DNA from: Asparagopsis taxiformis
Taxonomy: Eukaryota; Rhodophyta; Florideophyceae; Bonnemaisoniales; Bonnemaisoniaceae
Direction: 5' to 3'
Length of the DNA stretch: 64,000 nt
Assembly: GCA_030407315.1 (NCBI GenBank)
Contig: JALQPE010000211.1
Location: 62,001 to 126,000, forward strand
Shown here: positions 50,075 through 60,296 of the stretch, one piece after another
How the letters are laid out: every line of letters begins with the position of its first letter
Position numbering within the stretch: position 1 is the first letter of the stretch
Program-made: the position numbers and the translations under genes
The notes under the pieces: generated by a model
What the model saw: the letters and a program-made list of their open reading frames with translations, nothing else
Databases searched by the model: none
What the model was told of the DNA's origin: nothing

Positions 50075-51928
50075 ATGCAGTACGAAGTGACCGAGTCACG
50101 TCTCGTTCAATTCAAGACCGATGATGTCATCGAAACCACAGCGGTAGCACTGGATGCCAGACTTCTCCAAACATTGGAATCGAAGCTCGCAATAAAGCAG
50201 CTGTTTTCTATGCAAGAAAAGGTCATTTCACACCTGCTGCATGCATCGGAAAAGGGCAGGGCAGGGGATGTTGTTTTAAGTGCACCGACGGGAAGCGGGA
50301 AAACCTTGGCATATGCTTTGCCTATCATCCACGCTCTTCTTGATAGAACAATTCCAAAGCTACGTGCACTAGTCGTTGTTCCAACTCACGACCTTGCATC
50401 GCAAGTTAAGCAGGTTTTTGACAATCTATGCAGTGCCTTTGGAATTTCTGTCGCGGTCGTTTCAGGCGCTAATTCGGTGACATTGGAGTCTTCATTATTG
50501 TCCAAAGCTGAAATTGTCATCGCTACACCAGGCCGTCTGGTAGACCACATTCGAAATAATGATCGCTTCAGACTTGACGCTGTCAAATTTCTGGTGTTAG
50601 ATGAATCGGATCGACTACTCGAAGAATCATATCAAGGATGGATAGATTCCCTCATCCCAGTTGTTGGCATTCACCGGCCTTCACCAGCATCCTCTGATGT
50701 GCATCATAAGGAGTATACTTGTCCAACCTCTGGAATGCTTGCCCTTGCAATCAACCCTGAGGTTTCTGCGCGCTCTTTTATTCACTCCACAAAGCCGTCG
50801 GAAGAAACAGTTAGAAAGATCCTTGTCTCTGCAACACAGACAACGAATCCTAAGCGACTGGTAAAATTGGGACTGAAACATCCTACAATCTTCGAGCCGG
50901 AGACATCCACTGATGTTACTGCACCGGAGAAAACGACTCTTGATGAGGCCTCTACAAGCACCTTCAGCATTCCATCATCAATGACTGAAAAAGCTTGGGT
51001 TTTGCCATATCTCCAGGACAAACCGATGGGTCTGCTCAAGTTGCTCGGTTGGGTTCACCTTGAAGGTTCTTCGCGCATCTCTAACAAGACACCCAACGAC
51101 CAGCACCAGCCTGGCGGTACCAAACTTATTTTTACCAAATCCGTCGAGTCTGCTCACCGCCTCTGTCGGCTCCTGGAGCTTTGTTCCTACATGTTGAAAC
51201 AGGATGCTACAGTCTTTGAAATGTCGAGGGATATGTCATCGAAGCGAAGGCAATTTGTGCTTGAAACAGTTAAGAATGCAATCAAGTCGTCAGCGAATAA
51301 TGATGGAAGACAACTTCTTGTGGTCTGCAGTGACGTGCTTGCCCGAGGAATGGACATCACGAACGTGGATGCTGTCATAAATTACGATGCTCCTATTCAT
51401 ATTGAAACATACGTCCACAGAGCCGGTCGTACGGCGAGAGCGGGGCGGACTGGTGCCGTGACTACTTTGCTAGTTCCCAAGCAAGCGTACCACTTTCGAC
51501 AAATGGTGCAACAAGCGGATCGAGGGAACAAGAAAGTGCAATTGAAACGAGTAAATGTAATTGAAGAACAGAAAAGCGCAGTCTCATCTCAACTATCTCA
51601 CGCTCTCAAGGCTCTCAAGCGCGTTTTGACAAGAGAAAAGCTGGCTTTGCTCGTCCCGAATGAATCACTTCCCAGGTATGCATTATTTGAACTTTGCAGA
51701 CAGAAACGTGAAATGGAAATGGACGAAGCTGATGAAGACGAAGAGGCAGAATCTGCAAATGAGCCGGAGCAAAAGCGTCAGAAAAAAGGCAAAGATTTAG
51801 CGCACGATATGTTTCGAACTGAGAATACGGGCGACAATGGTGATGAAGATGATGAATTTGGAGACGATAGTGTAACGGACTTATTGTTTGCACAAATTTG
51901 TCGCAACTACTTGCAATCTTGTGCTTAG
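50075..51928 (+). CDS. DBP6: DEAD-box RNA helicase DBP6/DDX51 type
   Basis: A single exon of 617 residues. Helicase motifs: SAPTGSGKT (I), PTHDLASQV (Ia), TPGRLVDHI (Ib), LDESDRL (II), LVSATQT (III), SDVLARGMDI (V) and HRAGRTARAG (VI). The wide spacing and the insert between the two RecA domains match DBP6/DDX51. Motif II reads DESD instead of DEAD. The C terminus is acidic with a KRQKKGK patch. By family it helps early 60S assembly in the nucleolus. It is convergent with MAK16, another 60S assembly gene, 70 bp apart. Confidence 0.9.
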   Translation: MQYEVTESRLVQFKTDDVIETTAVALDARLLQTLESKLAIKQLFSMQEKVISHLLHASEKGRAGDVVLSAPTGSGKTLAYALPIIHALLDRTIPKLRALVVVPTHDLASQVKQVFDNLCSAFGISVAVVSGANSVTLESSLLSKAEIVIATPGRLVDHIRNNDRFRLDAVKFLVLDESDRLLEESYQGWIDSLIPVVGIHRPSPASSDVHHKEYTCPTSGMLALAINPEVSARSFIHSTKPSEETVRKILVSATQTTNPKRLVKLGLKHPTIFEPETSTDVTAPEKTTLDEASTSTFSIPSSMTEKAWVLPYLQDKPMGLLKLLGWVHLEGSSRISNKTPNDQHQPGGTKLIFTKSVESAHRLCRLLELCSYMLKQDATVFEMSRDMSSKRRQFVLETVKNAIKSSANNDGRQLLVVCSDVLARGMDITNVDAVINYDAPIHIETYVHRAGRTARAGRTGAVTTLLVPKQAYHFRQMVQQADRGNKKVQLKRVNVIEEQKSAVSSQLSHALKALKRVLTREKLALLVPNESLPRYALFELCRQKREMEMDEADEDEEAESANEPEQKRQKKGKDLAHDMFRTENTGDNGDEDDEFGDDSVTDLLFAQICRNYLQSCA

Positions 51929-51998
51929 CGGTGTCGAGTACGAAGTAGATTCGTTTGGATAACTATTACAGTTAGTGCTAACTTTACATGTCTCGGAG

Positions 51999-52925
51999 TC
52001 ATGCCATTTCTTTCTGTGCCTCCTCTTCCCGTTCATACTCTACTTCAACCCTAACACCACCGTGAGGTGCACGTAGTCGTCTACCCTTCTTCGATTTCTT
52101 AGAGTCCTTGACAGTCGCTCTTCTCCTAGCTCGTTCCTTGACCCTTTCTCTGATATCGTCTTTAGTATCTTCCTCGTCACCATCACCATCATCATCACTG
52201 TCATCATCAAAATCGAAGTCATCCGAATCAGCACCTGCGTTACCTTCGATATCTTGTATACCTTCCTCCGCATCCGATTCTTGTTCATATTCAGCTTCAT
52301 ATTCATCACCACTCTCCATTTCTTCGTCCTCTTCCAATTCATTCTCCATCTGTTCATCCAGAACCTTCTCATATTGATCCTGTGGAAAGTTATAGATATC
52401 ACCATATGTGCCGCTTCGGAGTCTCTCGAGCAACTCCTTTTCGATCGAAGCTTCCAGCTTGGCGGCATTGACAGCCTTCTTCTCTCTGCCACTCTCCCTG
52501 CGCTCAATCTTCTTCTTGATTCCGACGAGACGGGTCTTGCTCTGCAAAGCCAGACGGCGTTTACGAATTAGATATTGGGTCATCTTCGTCAAGCGCTGTT
52601 TGGCTTTGTGAATTTGATATTGAGGCCAGTACTCGAGATGTTTATCGATTTGAGCCAAGGCATGGCTGTAGCTCCCCGAGAGCTTTATCCTCTCCCATAA
52701 TCGACGTGGAGAATGGGCACGCTCGACCGTCTTGATAAACAGGTGCAATTTGCCCTCGTTTTCCACAATGGTCGCATATCGAGAGTTGGCGAGCGGGCAC
52801 GATTTGCGGTCACATAATCCGGTCAGATTATATTTGTTGCGGCAGAACTTCTGCTTGACAGTTTTCACTTTGTAACTGCAGAAATACCTGTTCAGGGTTC
52901 CCCAAATGACATCGTCGTGCTGCAT
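51999..52925 (-). CDS. MAK16: ribosome biogenesis protein MAK16
   Basis: A single exon of 308 residues, the usual length. The N terminus [19 protein letters not shown] and the cysteine pattern [19 protein letters not shown] match MAK16 closely, as do RLWERIKL and [17 protein letters not shown]. The tail is acidic, then basic (KKSKKGRR). By family it is a nucleolar 60S assembly factor that binds Rpf1 and the 5' region of 25S rRNA. It sits tail to tail with DBP6. Confidence 0.96.
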   Translation of the reverse strand: MQHDDVIWGTLNRYFCSYKVKTVKQKFCRNKYNLTGLCDRKSCPLANSRYATIVENEGKLHLFIKTVERAHSPRRLWERIKLSGSYSHALAQIDKHLEYWPQYQIHKAKQRLTKMTQYLIRKRRLALQSKTRLVGIKKKIERRESGREKKAVNAAKLEASIEKELLERLRSGTYGDIYNFPQDQYEKVLDEQMENELEEDEEMESGDEYEAEYEQESDAEEGIQDIEGNAGADSDDFDFDDDSDDDGDGDEEDTKDDIRERVKERARRRATVKDSKKSKKGRRLRAPHGGVRVEVEYEREEEAQKEMA

Positions 52926-53162
52926 GGTTGCATTGGCTTGTTCGAATCAGCCAATTTCGGCTCGAGGAGACCAAAGTGGCAAGGGCTTCAACGAACGAAG
53001 GGAATGAGAGTTCGGCGGCGGTGGCGTAAAAGAAAAACTCAAGTGTTTGCATATTTTTATTTGCAAAATACATTTCCAAATCATCGCAGATCCAACCTAC
53101 GAGCAGTGCATTGCAACAGAATAAATAACAAGATCATCTAATGCAATCCAATCACAGCAGGG

Positions 53163-54098
53163 CTATCCTTCATCAAACAAGTCGCTTCCCGCAGTCGCGC
53201 AAACGTTTTCAATGTCCTCAGCAATGCTTATAGAACCCGATGAATCCGGGTAAACCGTACATGAAGATACCGATTGACTAGATGGGAAATCTTCATCGAG
53301 TTCCAATTCCATACTGCCATCGTCTGTGCGCCAGCACATACGACGAAAGCTACGAAATGCCTCCGCAATCTCAGCCGCACGTTCCTTGTCTGCACTGATA
53401 GCATTGATAGCCAATTGCTTGCAGGTATCCGGTAGCAAGTTGTCGCGTTCCAGCATCAAAACACACACCATTGCCATGGAAGACTTTCGAAACTGGCGCG
53501 ATTCAACGCACAGAACCACATCCTTCAAATACTTGAACGCGCGTACGCGACCCTGCAGCGGGATCCAGAACGACTCTATGTACAGCACTAGAAATGTGTA
53601 GACAGTTGGCACGACGAGTTGCCATTGCAACGTCTGCAAAACAAACATTTCCAGTTGCAGCTTGAGCTGGCCGCCCGGTCCCGGAGGGGTGTCCATGTCC
53701 TCGCTGCCGACCTCGCTCATCTTCATCGCCAGATGGAGGCAGATTGCGGCCACGTCCTGTGCCTTGGTCACTGGCATGCTGGTGCGGCACAGCAGACGGT
53801 CAAAGTAATCAACAGCTAGGCAGATGGTATCTGGTTGTAGCTGAAGATTCAGACTCTCCGAGAACAGCCAGTTGAGCAGCATTCTGCGTGCCATGTTTGA
53901 ACTATGCCTCGGTCGCAATGGTGTGGGATTGATTGCGCATGGACGCAGCTCAGGCTTGGTCTCTAGAACTAGTAGTGCAGAATGTGTTGCAGCCTGTTGA
54001 GCTACCTCAGACTGGCGGCGTTGCTCGCGCTGCTCATCGACCAGCTTCCACATAATGGTCTCAAGCTTATGCGCAATGTCCGTGATGCTCATCGTCAT
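53163..54098 (-). CDS. cyclin, D-like
   Basis: A single exon; the ATG at 54098 gives 311 residues (54092 is a second ATG two codons on). The cyclin box spans about residues 60-200: RRMLLNWLFSESLNLQLQPDT, then AVDYFDRLL and VAAICLHLAMKMSE, and an LQLEMFVLQTLQWQL helix as in D-type cyclins. A second, weaker cyclin fold follows. No LxCxE retinoblastoma motif is visible at the N terminus. The tail is acidic and Ser-rich. By family it would activate a cyclin-dependent kinase in G1, but the subtype is not certain. It is tandem with MAK16 and tocopherol cyclase on the minus strand. Confidence 0.75.
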   Translation of the reverse strand: MTMSITDIAHKLETIMWKLVDEQREQRRQSEVAQQAATHSALLVLETKPELRPCAINPTPLRPRHSSNMARRMLLNWLFSESLNLQLQPDTICLAVDYFDRLLCRTSMPVTKAQDVAAICLHLAMKMSEVGSEDMDTPPGPGGQLKLQLEMFVLQTLQWQLVVPTVYTFLVLYIESFWIPLQGRVRAFKYLKDVVLCVESRQFRKSSMAMVCVLMLERDNLLPDTCKQLAINAISADKERAAEIAEAFRSFRRMCWRTDDGSMELELDEDFPSSQSVSSCTVYPDSSGSISIAEDIENVCATAGSDLFDEG

Positions 54099-54305
54099 TG
54101 TATTTGCATGTTTCACATATATAGATCATCTGCAGATACCGATGTGGTTGCTCTTCGATGTCATGGACAGGTATGAAAAATTGAGCGCATGAGACGTGAC
54201 GCTACGAATCGAAACACCATGCAAAAGCTTGAAAGAGGAAAAACTAACTTGTGAGCAAACGGAATATTACAAAATGCACATCCAAAGCTCGTGAAAAAAT
54301 GTGCA

Positions 54306-55616
54306 TCATGGAGAAGTCGAAACCTTTCCGTTCAGTAGATTGACAATACCACGCACAGGTTGCGGCAACGGTCGTACACTCGCTTCCCATTTCTCCTCCC
54401 AAGCCTCCCCGCCTACTTCAACCTGTGCAATTTCACACCGAACACCGTCAAGAATCGCATTACCGGCGCCGTCCACAAGATTCACAATCAACTTTCCGCG
54501 CGCGTTATCCCACACATTGTACACCATACCATTTCGCGACGGTCCGAGCACCTCGACAGCTCTCTCCTGTGTGCTTGCCTCAAACACGATACGATGCCCG
54601 CTTCGTGACACAGCCTCTGCACGCCACGAGCCCCATGCATGCACATTCCACGATAAGCTTGTACAATTCCAATTAGCAAATTCGTACAACTTGCCATCTA
54701 CATGTACCGCAATCATTCCGACAATCTCTTCAAATCCAACTACATCCCTGGTGCTTCCGACAGCCGTCAGCGTGAGATCCGGCCGACCCAGGAAGGCGTT
54801 TGCCTGAACCCACCACCACTTGCGTGGAAATGTGGTCCCCCAGTTCTTCTCGCAGTACACAACCGCGCCAGCGACATTGATACGGCGCGATTGATAGTCG
54901 ATATAGCCCGACGTGACCACGCCGTGCGCGATGAGCACCTGGTAGCCAGGGTCGAAGAACGGAAGAAAGCTGAGAACCGAGGCCGTACATCGCGGTCTTC
55001 CATCACGTTGGCCCCACGAAACGAGCTGTTCATACTCAAAACCCCATTGCAGCATGCTCGGCGATGCGCTGGATCCGCGTCCAGGCTGCATGCTGATACG
55101 GCCATGACTGCCCGTCGATGAAAGCTGGTAGCCCTGGATGACGGTCTGCTCAAAATGATGCGCACTGACGGGACGCGGCTCTCCGAATGATGATTTCACT
55201 TGTCCCCAATGTCCGATTGCAAACTTGGAGGCGTGCGCATAGAATTTTCCCTGCGGTGAGATCTCATGCACGAGCAGGTTATCGTCCGGTGTGAGGAGCT
55301 GCACCATGCCTTTGGCTGGCGTCTCAATGGAGAACATCCATGCGAACGATTCATTTGTCGGCAGCGTCAGTCGGAGATACCAGCCTTCGAAGAATGGTGG
55401 ATTGCTGTTGCGACGCCAGCGAGATAAAGATCTGTAGTATGATCTGGAGTGCGGAGCGGGCGGAGGGACGTTGCCTCGTGACCACGCAGGTGCAGATAGT
55501 GGGGAAGTCGACGTCATTGAGATCGGTGTAGATGGCGAGCGGTTTCGAGGCTTTCTGAAATGATGCTTACCAGATCGCGGTAAAGGTGGGTGAGTGAATA
55601 GCGCAGGTGGGGACAT
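54306..55616 (-). CDS. VTE1: tocopherol cyclase (VTE1)
   Basis: A single exon; from the first ATG (55616) it has 436 residues. The enzyme signature begins NPPFFEGWYLRLTLP and includes YCEKNWGTTFPRKWWWVQANAF, nearly identical in spacing to plant VTE1 (SEKNWGGGFPRKWFWVQCN), then VGMIAVHVDGKLYEFANWN. By family it closes the chromanol ring of tocopherols, at plastoglobules of the plastid. The first 50 residues are rich in Ser, Pro, Arg and Lys and can serve as transit peptide. This gene is the best single evidence for a plastid-bearing organism. It is divergent from CCT2. Confidence 0.93.
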   Translation of the reverse strand: MSPPALFTHPPLPRSGKHHFRKPRNRSPSTPISMTSTSPLSAPAWSRGNVPPPAPHSRSYYRSLSRWRRNSNPPFFEGWYLRLTLPTNESFAWMFSIETPAKGMVQLLTPDDNLLVHEISPQGKFYAHASKFAIGHWGQVKSSFGEPRPVSAHHFEQTVIQGYQLSSTGSHGRISMQPGRGSSASPSMLQWGFEYEQLVSWGQRDGRPRCTASVLSFLPFFDPGYQVLIAHGVVTSGYIDYQSRRINVAGAVVYCEKNWGTTFPRKWWWVQANAFLGRPDLTLTAVGSTRDVVGFEEIVGMIAVHVDGKLYEFANWNCTSLSWNVHAWGSWRAEAVSRSGHRIVFEASTQERAVEVLGPSRNGMVYNVWDNARGKLIVNLVDGAGNAILDGVRCEIAQVEVGGEAWEEKWEASVRPLPQPVRGIVNLLNGKVSTSP

Positions 55617-56189
55617 GCCGATGGAATTTGTAGGCCAATGCGAGTTGCAAGAGATGAGTGTTGTTAGGCATAGTCTAGCTGGGATTGTTCTGGGGCTGGT
55701 ATAACAGAAGCTTGACTCGTGACGGAACCAAATTATCTTGCTGCGGTAGATTGCGTCGTGAACGATAATTACCGACTCGCGCAATGCTAAAATTGTTAAA
55801 TCTCCCGCGTTATTCGGGAGTGCTACTCGCTCATCACAAGGTAATAGAGTATGATATATTACTGTAGTTGTGGCCCGTACAATATATGCTGTAATGCAAA
55901 CTTAAAAATGGATCACATCGAATGATTAGATCTAAGTGCAGCATTTCTCCGCACCAATCACATCTCATTGCCATTCCAGCCCCCGTCGCGACCAATTGAT
56001 CCACGCTGTTCGCCAATTGGGCACCGTTCAAGGGATCAAAGTTCAATTCCCAGGAACACCTGTCGCCCTTACCCAATTCTACATTCACCCGGCCCCTCAT
56101 CGACCCGCAGTCAGCATTTTCGACGCCGCCGCGGACGACTCCAGCAATCTTCCCCCTCCATCTGATTCCCACGCACGCACCCCGCCGCC
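55617..56189. other. divergent intergenic region
   Basis: A 573-bp shared promoter region of VTE1 and CCT2. It holds an inverted repeat CTCCCG...CGGGAG at 55802-55820. Nothing else seen. Confidence 0.5.
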
Positions 56190-57812
56190 ATGATGATGGC
56201 ACAGCCGCAAGGCGGGTCGCGCTTCGGCGTAGACCCGCACATTCTCAACGAGAACGCCACGGAGCAGAAGGGTGAAAACGCTCGTCTCTCCTCATTTGTC
56301 GGAGCACTCGCAATAACCGATCTTGTGAAAACCACCCTCGGTCCGAAAGGCATGGACAAAATTCTGCAATCAGCTGGTGGCGATGTGCAGGTTACCAATG
56401 ACGGTGCAACTATTCTCAAGTCGATATCCATTGACAATGCAGCTGCAAAGGTTCTAGTGGAAGTGTCAAAAGTGCAGGACGATGAAGTTGGTGACGGTAC
56501 TACATCGGTCTGTGTACTCGCCGGAGAGCTTTTGCGCGAGGCTGAGAAGCTTCTCGATTCCAACATCCATCCACAGACCGTCATTAGCGGCTACCGTGTG
56601 GCTGCAGAGGCTGCTGCCAAAGCTCTCGAAAAGTCGGCAGTGGATAATGGGGCCAATGCCGATGCATTCCGGCAAGACTTGCTCAATATTGCCCGAACTA
56701 CCCTTTCATCAAAGGTCTTGTCGCAAGCGCGCGATCATTTTGCGACTATAGCCGTTGATGCCGTTTTGCGTCTTCGTGGCTCGACAAACCTTGATCATAT
56801 TCAAATCATCAAGAAATCCGGTGGATCGCTCGCGGACTCATGGCTCGAGGAGGGTTTCATTCTGGAGAAGAAGCTTGGTGTCGGTCAACCGACTCGTATG
56901 GAAAATGCCAAGATTCTTATTGCAAATACTGCCATGGATACAGATAAAGTGAAGATCTATGGTTCCCGCGTTCGCGTAGACTCCCTCATGCGTGTCGCTG
57001 AGATTGAGGAGGCTGAGAAGGCAAAGATGATTGCCAAGTGCGATCGTATTCTAGCGCATGGTTGTAATGTGTTTGTGAATCGACAACTAATTTACAACAG
57101 ACCGGAGCAATATTTCACCGCCAAAGGAATTGTTGCAATTGAACATGCAGACTTTGATGGTGTAGAGCGGCTTGCGCTCGTAACTGGTGGTGAAATCGTT
57201 TCCACCTTTGACGATCCAGCACAGGTACGTCTGGGATCAGCAAAACTAGTTGAGGAAGCAATGATTGGAGAGGATACCGTCATTCGCTTTGTGGGTTGTG
57301 CTGCAAATGAAGCATGCACCGTCGTACTGCGTGGTGCCAACATGCAGCTTTTGGATGAAGCGGAGCGTAGTCTTCATGATGCGCTCTGCGTTCTGTCACA
57401 AACTGTTGGTGAGACGCGTACAGTCCTGGGTGGCGGCTGTGCTGAGACACTCATGGCAAACGCTGTGGATGAAATCGCAAAGAAAACATCGGGGAAAAAG
57501 GCAATGGCAGTAGAAGGATTTGCACGCGGATTGCGAGCGCTGCCTGGTATTATTGCAGGGAATGCTGGGTACGATTCTAATGAGTTGGTTGCGCAGCTAC
57601 GGGCAGCACATGCCGATGGCAACTCAACTGCAGGGTTGGATATGGATCGAGGCTGTGTCGGGAATATGCGCGAATTGGGAATTACTGAGAGCTTCAAGCT
57701 AAAGAGACAGATGCTCTCATCTGCAGTGGAGGGTGCTGAAATGATCATTCGTGTAGATGATATTCTGAAAGCGGCACCTCGTGAGAGGGATGATCCGCAT
57801 CCACATATGTAA
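56190..57812 (+). CDS. CCT2: T-complex protein 1 subunit beta (CCT2)
   Basis: A single exon of 540 residues, full length. Group II chaperonin motifs: [31 protein letters not shown] and near the end GMxxx-like [11 protein letters not shown]. The subunit is identified as beta by [19 protein letters not shown] at the N terminus and by [15 protein letters not shown] residues ([16 protein letters not shown]). By family it is one of eight subunits of the cytosolic TRiC/CCT ring that folds actin and tubulin. An AATAAA-like signal follows the stop. It is convergent with PPME1 (91 bp). Confidence 0.97.
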   Translation: MMMAQPQGGSRFGVDPHILNENATEQKGENARLSSFVGALAITDLVKTTLGPKGMDKILQSAGGDVQVTNDGATILKSISIDNAAAKVLVEVSKVQDDEVGDGTTSVCVLAGELLREAEKLLDSNIHPQTVISGYRVAAEAAAKALEKSAVDNGANADAFRQDLLNIARTTLSSKVLSQARDHFATIAVDAVLRLRGSTNLDHIQIIKKSGGSLADSWLEEGFILEKKLGVGQPTRMENAKILIANTAMDTDKVKIYGSRVRVDSLMRVAEIEEAEKAKMIAKCDRILAHGCNVFVNRQLIYNRPEQYFTAKGIVAIEHADFDGVERLALVTGGEIVSTFDDPAQVRLGSAKLVEEAMIGEDTVIRFVGCAANEACTVVLRGANMQLLDEAERSLHDALCVLSQTVGETRTVLGGGCAETLMANAVDEIAKKTSGKKAMAVEGFARGLRALPGIIAGNAGYDSNELVAQLRAAHADGNSTAGLDMDRGCVGNMRELGITESFKLKRQMLSSAVEGAEMIIRVDDILKAAPRERDDPHPHM

Positions 57813-57903
57813 ATGACGGCAGCTGTTTGTTTCAACTATGTGCAATAAATCCGGTTGGTGTAGCTCGTCGAAAGCACCTAAGTATATACAATTGTAATAG
57901 GGG

Positions 57904-59034
57904 TCAGCAACACGGCGGTATGGGACTTCTCTGCTGGTAAACTGCAGTCTCAGCGGCTTCCTCTTCACTGGATATAAACAAGTTGCGCTCCAAGTACTCG
58001 AGAAGAACCCTTGCAAATGACTCTGGCTGATCTTCATGTACCGCATGACCAGCAGAAGGAATCAAAATGTTCTGAAACTTGCCCTGCATCTGCGCAATCA
58101 TCAACTGCTTATCGAGCCTGTCAACGCCAGCGAGAACCAGCATCTTCGCTGCCGGAACATTGATAAACAAATTAGACAGTCCAATAAACCAACTATGCCA
58201 GAAAGGTTCACTGGCCTCCAAATCGGTCCTCCACACATACTTGCCATCCTTGCTCGTCAACTGTGACGGAACCGACAGGCTCGCCGACGCCTCATTCCGC
58301 ACATGACCGGCACGTATCACATAGGTAATGGCCTTGTCCACCGACTCAAACTCCACCGGACGCGCGCGCACCCAATCGGACATATGGGGCAAAGCGGGAA
58401 TAGCGGTCCCCTCCACGACATCCACAACCACGAGTCCGGCTGCACCGACGGCGGGCGCCAGTCTGGTCGCTATGGCACCGCCCATTGAGTGTCCGACGAG
58501 TACAATACGCGGCAACGGACCGCACCAAACCGAGGCGAGAAACTCCTCTACGAGAGCCTCGCCATCGTCGATGAGGTTATCCACAGACAGCTCTTCGCTG
58601 CCATCGTGCGACAGCGTCGCGCCGTGGGCGCGCGCATCGTACGCGAGAACGGCGACGCGTTTGCGCAAATTGCGCGCCACGAGCGCCCAGGAAAGGGCGC
58701 TGTGGCCGCCGCCGTGCAGGAAGACGAGCAGCGGCGCGTCGGTGAGCGGCGTGTAGTAGATGCGGAAGGTCGTGTTGCGGACGGGGACCGGGAGCTCTTT
58801 GCGATGCTCGAAGCAGTCGCTCCAGACGAGGGCGGGGGCGGGGGCCGCGGGAACTGCACTCGCGGTGGCAGGAGTGGAGGCGATGGCTGGGGGCCGCGCG
58901 GTTGGCGTTGGTAGTGATGGTGGTGGTGCTCGTGCTCGCGGCGGCGCGGTCGGCGGTTTTGAACGCGCACGGTCGGGACGAGTTGGGGCGCCGAGATGGG
59001 TCGCGTCGGTTTTGGAGGCGGCGCGTGGGTGCAT
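57904..59034 (-). CDS. PPME1: protein phosphatase methylesterase 1 (PPME1)
   Basis: A single exon of 376 residues. The N-terminal 80 residues are Ala/Pro-rich and poorly conserved. The alpha/beta-hydrolase domain carries FLHGGGHSALSW (oxyanion hole), LVGHSMGGAIA (nucleophile Ser), DVVEGTAI, WFIGLSNLF and LAGVDRLDK with catalytic Asp/His (SAGHAVHEDQPE). All these match PPME1. By family it removes the methyl ester from the C-terminal Leu of PP2A catalytic subunit. It is convergent with CCT2. Confidence 0.95.
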   Translation of the reverse strand: MHPRAASKTDATHLGAPTRPDRARSKPPTAPPRARAPPPSLPTPTARPPAIASTPATASAVPAAPAPALVWSDCFEHRKELPVPVRNTTFRIYYTPLTDAPLLVFLHGGGHSALSWALVARNLRKRVAVLAYDARAHGATLSHDGSEELSVDNLIDDGEALVEEFLASVWCGPLPRIVLVGHSMGGAIATRLAPAVGAAGLVVVDVVEGTAIPALPHMSDWVRARPVEFESVDKAITYVIRAGHVRNEASASLSVPSQLTSKDGKYVWRTDLEASEPFWHSWFIGLSNLFINVPAAKMLVLAGVDRLDKQLMIAQMQGKFQNILIPSAGHAVHEDQPESFARVLLEYLERNLFISSEEEAAETAVYQQRSPIPPCC

Positions 59035-59628
59035 TGCGGATTTGGTGCATGGATTGATGGCGCGGGTGTAGGGAGACGTAATGGAGGTTGGGTAAGTGGT
59101 TGGGAATGGCGAATGGTGTATGATATGTCGTTTGGGTTAGCTCAATGTCCATGTCGTCGTGATGTGATTGGTGCAACGCTAGGGTCAGAGGAAATAATTA
59201 GAATATATCATGTCGCGTCAGAATGGTGCTAGCTTTGAGGACAACCAATAAAAATGCGTGTGCTTTCGACTGCAGAATAGTGTGCTATCTTCCCGGACGT
59301 TGTTCTTGCCGCACAACTGTTTCTCCTCACGATCTGACCCGTGAAGACAAGTTGGAAGCGTGCATTACACACTCGAGTTGATGGGTGTAAACAATATGGC
59401 AGCATCCTTTGTCGCGTTTCAGGCACATTACACGCTGATTTTTCTCGGCATTGAGACTATTATAGTCGAACCACGTTTTCAAACATGTTACGCAAGTGCT
59501 GCAAAGCAATCAGCTCATACAATATAAAGCTTATCATCACTCGAGATCTTTATACAAACACGACACAGCAGAAGGTGCGGTAGAAAAAATCACAAATTGA
59601 ACCCGGATGTTCAACAAAGCGTTTCTAC
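59035..59628. other. intergenic region between tandem minus-strand genes
   Basis: About 590 bp with the promoter of PPME1 and 3' end of the DUF202 gene. No frame with coding character. Confidence 0.5.
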
Positions 59629-60045
59629 TCATCCTCCAAGCACGAGCACAAGAGCCAGTACACCGGCTACAAACAGAATCACGGCAAACACAGCCGGCAT
59701 GAAGAAATCGAGTGCAAACCGCTGTGTTTCAAATTGTGCAATGTTGTATAAATACCTCGGTGCGGCATATACAAATATAACGCCACCAAGCAGAATGAAA
59801 ATAAATCCCGAGAGCGCGAAAAAGCGGTTACTCCCATTCAATTCCGACGAGGATATGGCGACGCCGAGACCGATACAAGCAAACGCTGTCCTTACATGCG
59901 CTTGCAATGTGCGCTCATTTGCAAGAAGATCGCGTCCATTTCCGCCGTGAAGCGGCACTTGGACATGATGCGCAAACAATCCAACGCCCTGCATTGCCGA
60001 CCTCCGATTTGCATCCGCCACTTGTCCGCGAAGATGCCCTATCAT
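59629..60045 (-). CDS. DUF202 family small membrane protein
   Basis: A single exon of 138 residues. The domain begins ANERTLQAHVRTAFACIGLG, the hallmark of DUF202 (ANERTxLAWxRT), and has three membrane segments: within that block, at SGFIFILLGGVIFVYAA, and at FAVILFVAGVLALVLVL. By family, DUF202 proteins are small membrane proteins of bacteria, fungi and algae; the fold is also found in the VTC polyphosphate machinery. Function here is unknown. The start at 60045 is the first ATG. It is divergent from the lumenal protein gene. Confidence 0.8.
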   Translation of the reverse strand: MIGHLRGQVADANRRSAMQGVGLFAHHVQVPLHGGNGRDLLANERTLQAHVRTAFACIGLGVAISSSELNGSNRFFALSGFIFILLGGVIFVYAAPRYLYNIAQFETQRFALDFFMPAVFAVILFVAGVLALVLVLGG

Positions 60046-60296
60046 TTTGCATCAATTTCGGTCCACAAATCAAGTATCGCCACAATCTCATAATATCTGT
60101 TCTCCATCAATCACAATCTTCAATCCATCTCCTCCACCAATTCTCTCCAATATCTGAACAGCAAAACCTTTCAAACTCGCCTCCTACGCAACATCAACAT
60201 GCAGCATCATCCGTCCATCTCCACCATTCTCAAGCTCATCCTACCCTCCGCAACACCGCACCGACTACACTTCGTCTCGAGAGCAATCAACTCACA

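Noticed and set aside
55556..55571. GTAAGC...TTTCAG, 16 nt, within the VTE1 frame
   Set aside because: Far too short for a spliceosomal intron, and the frame is open through it.
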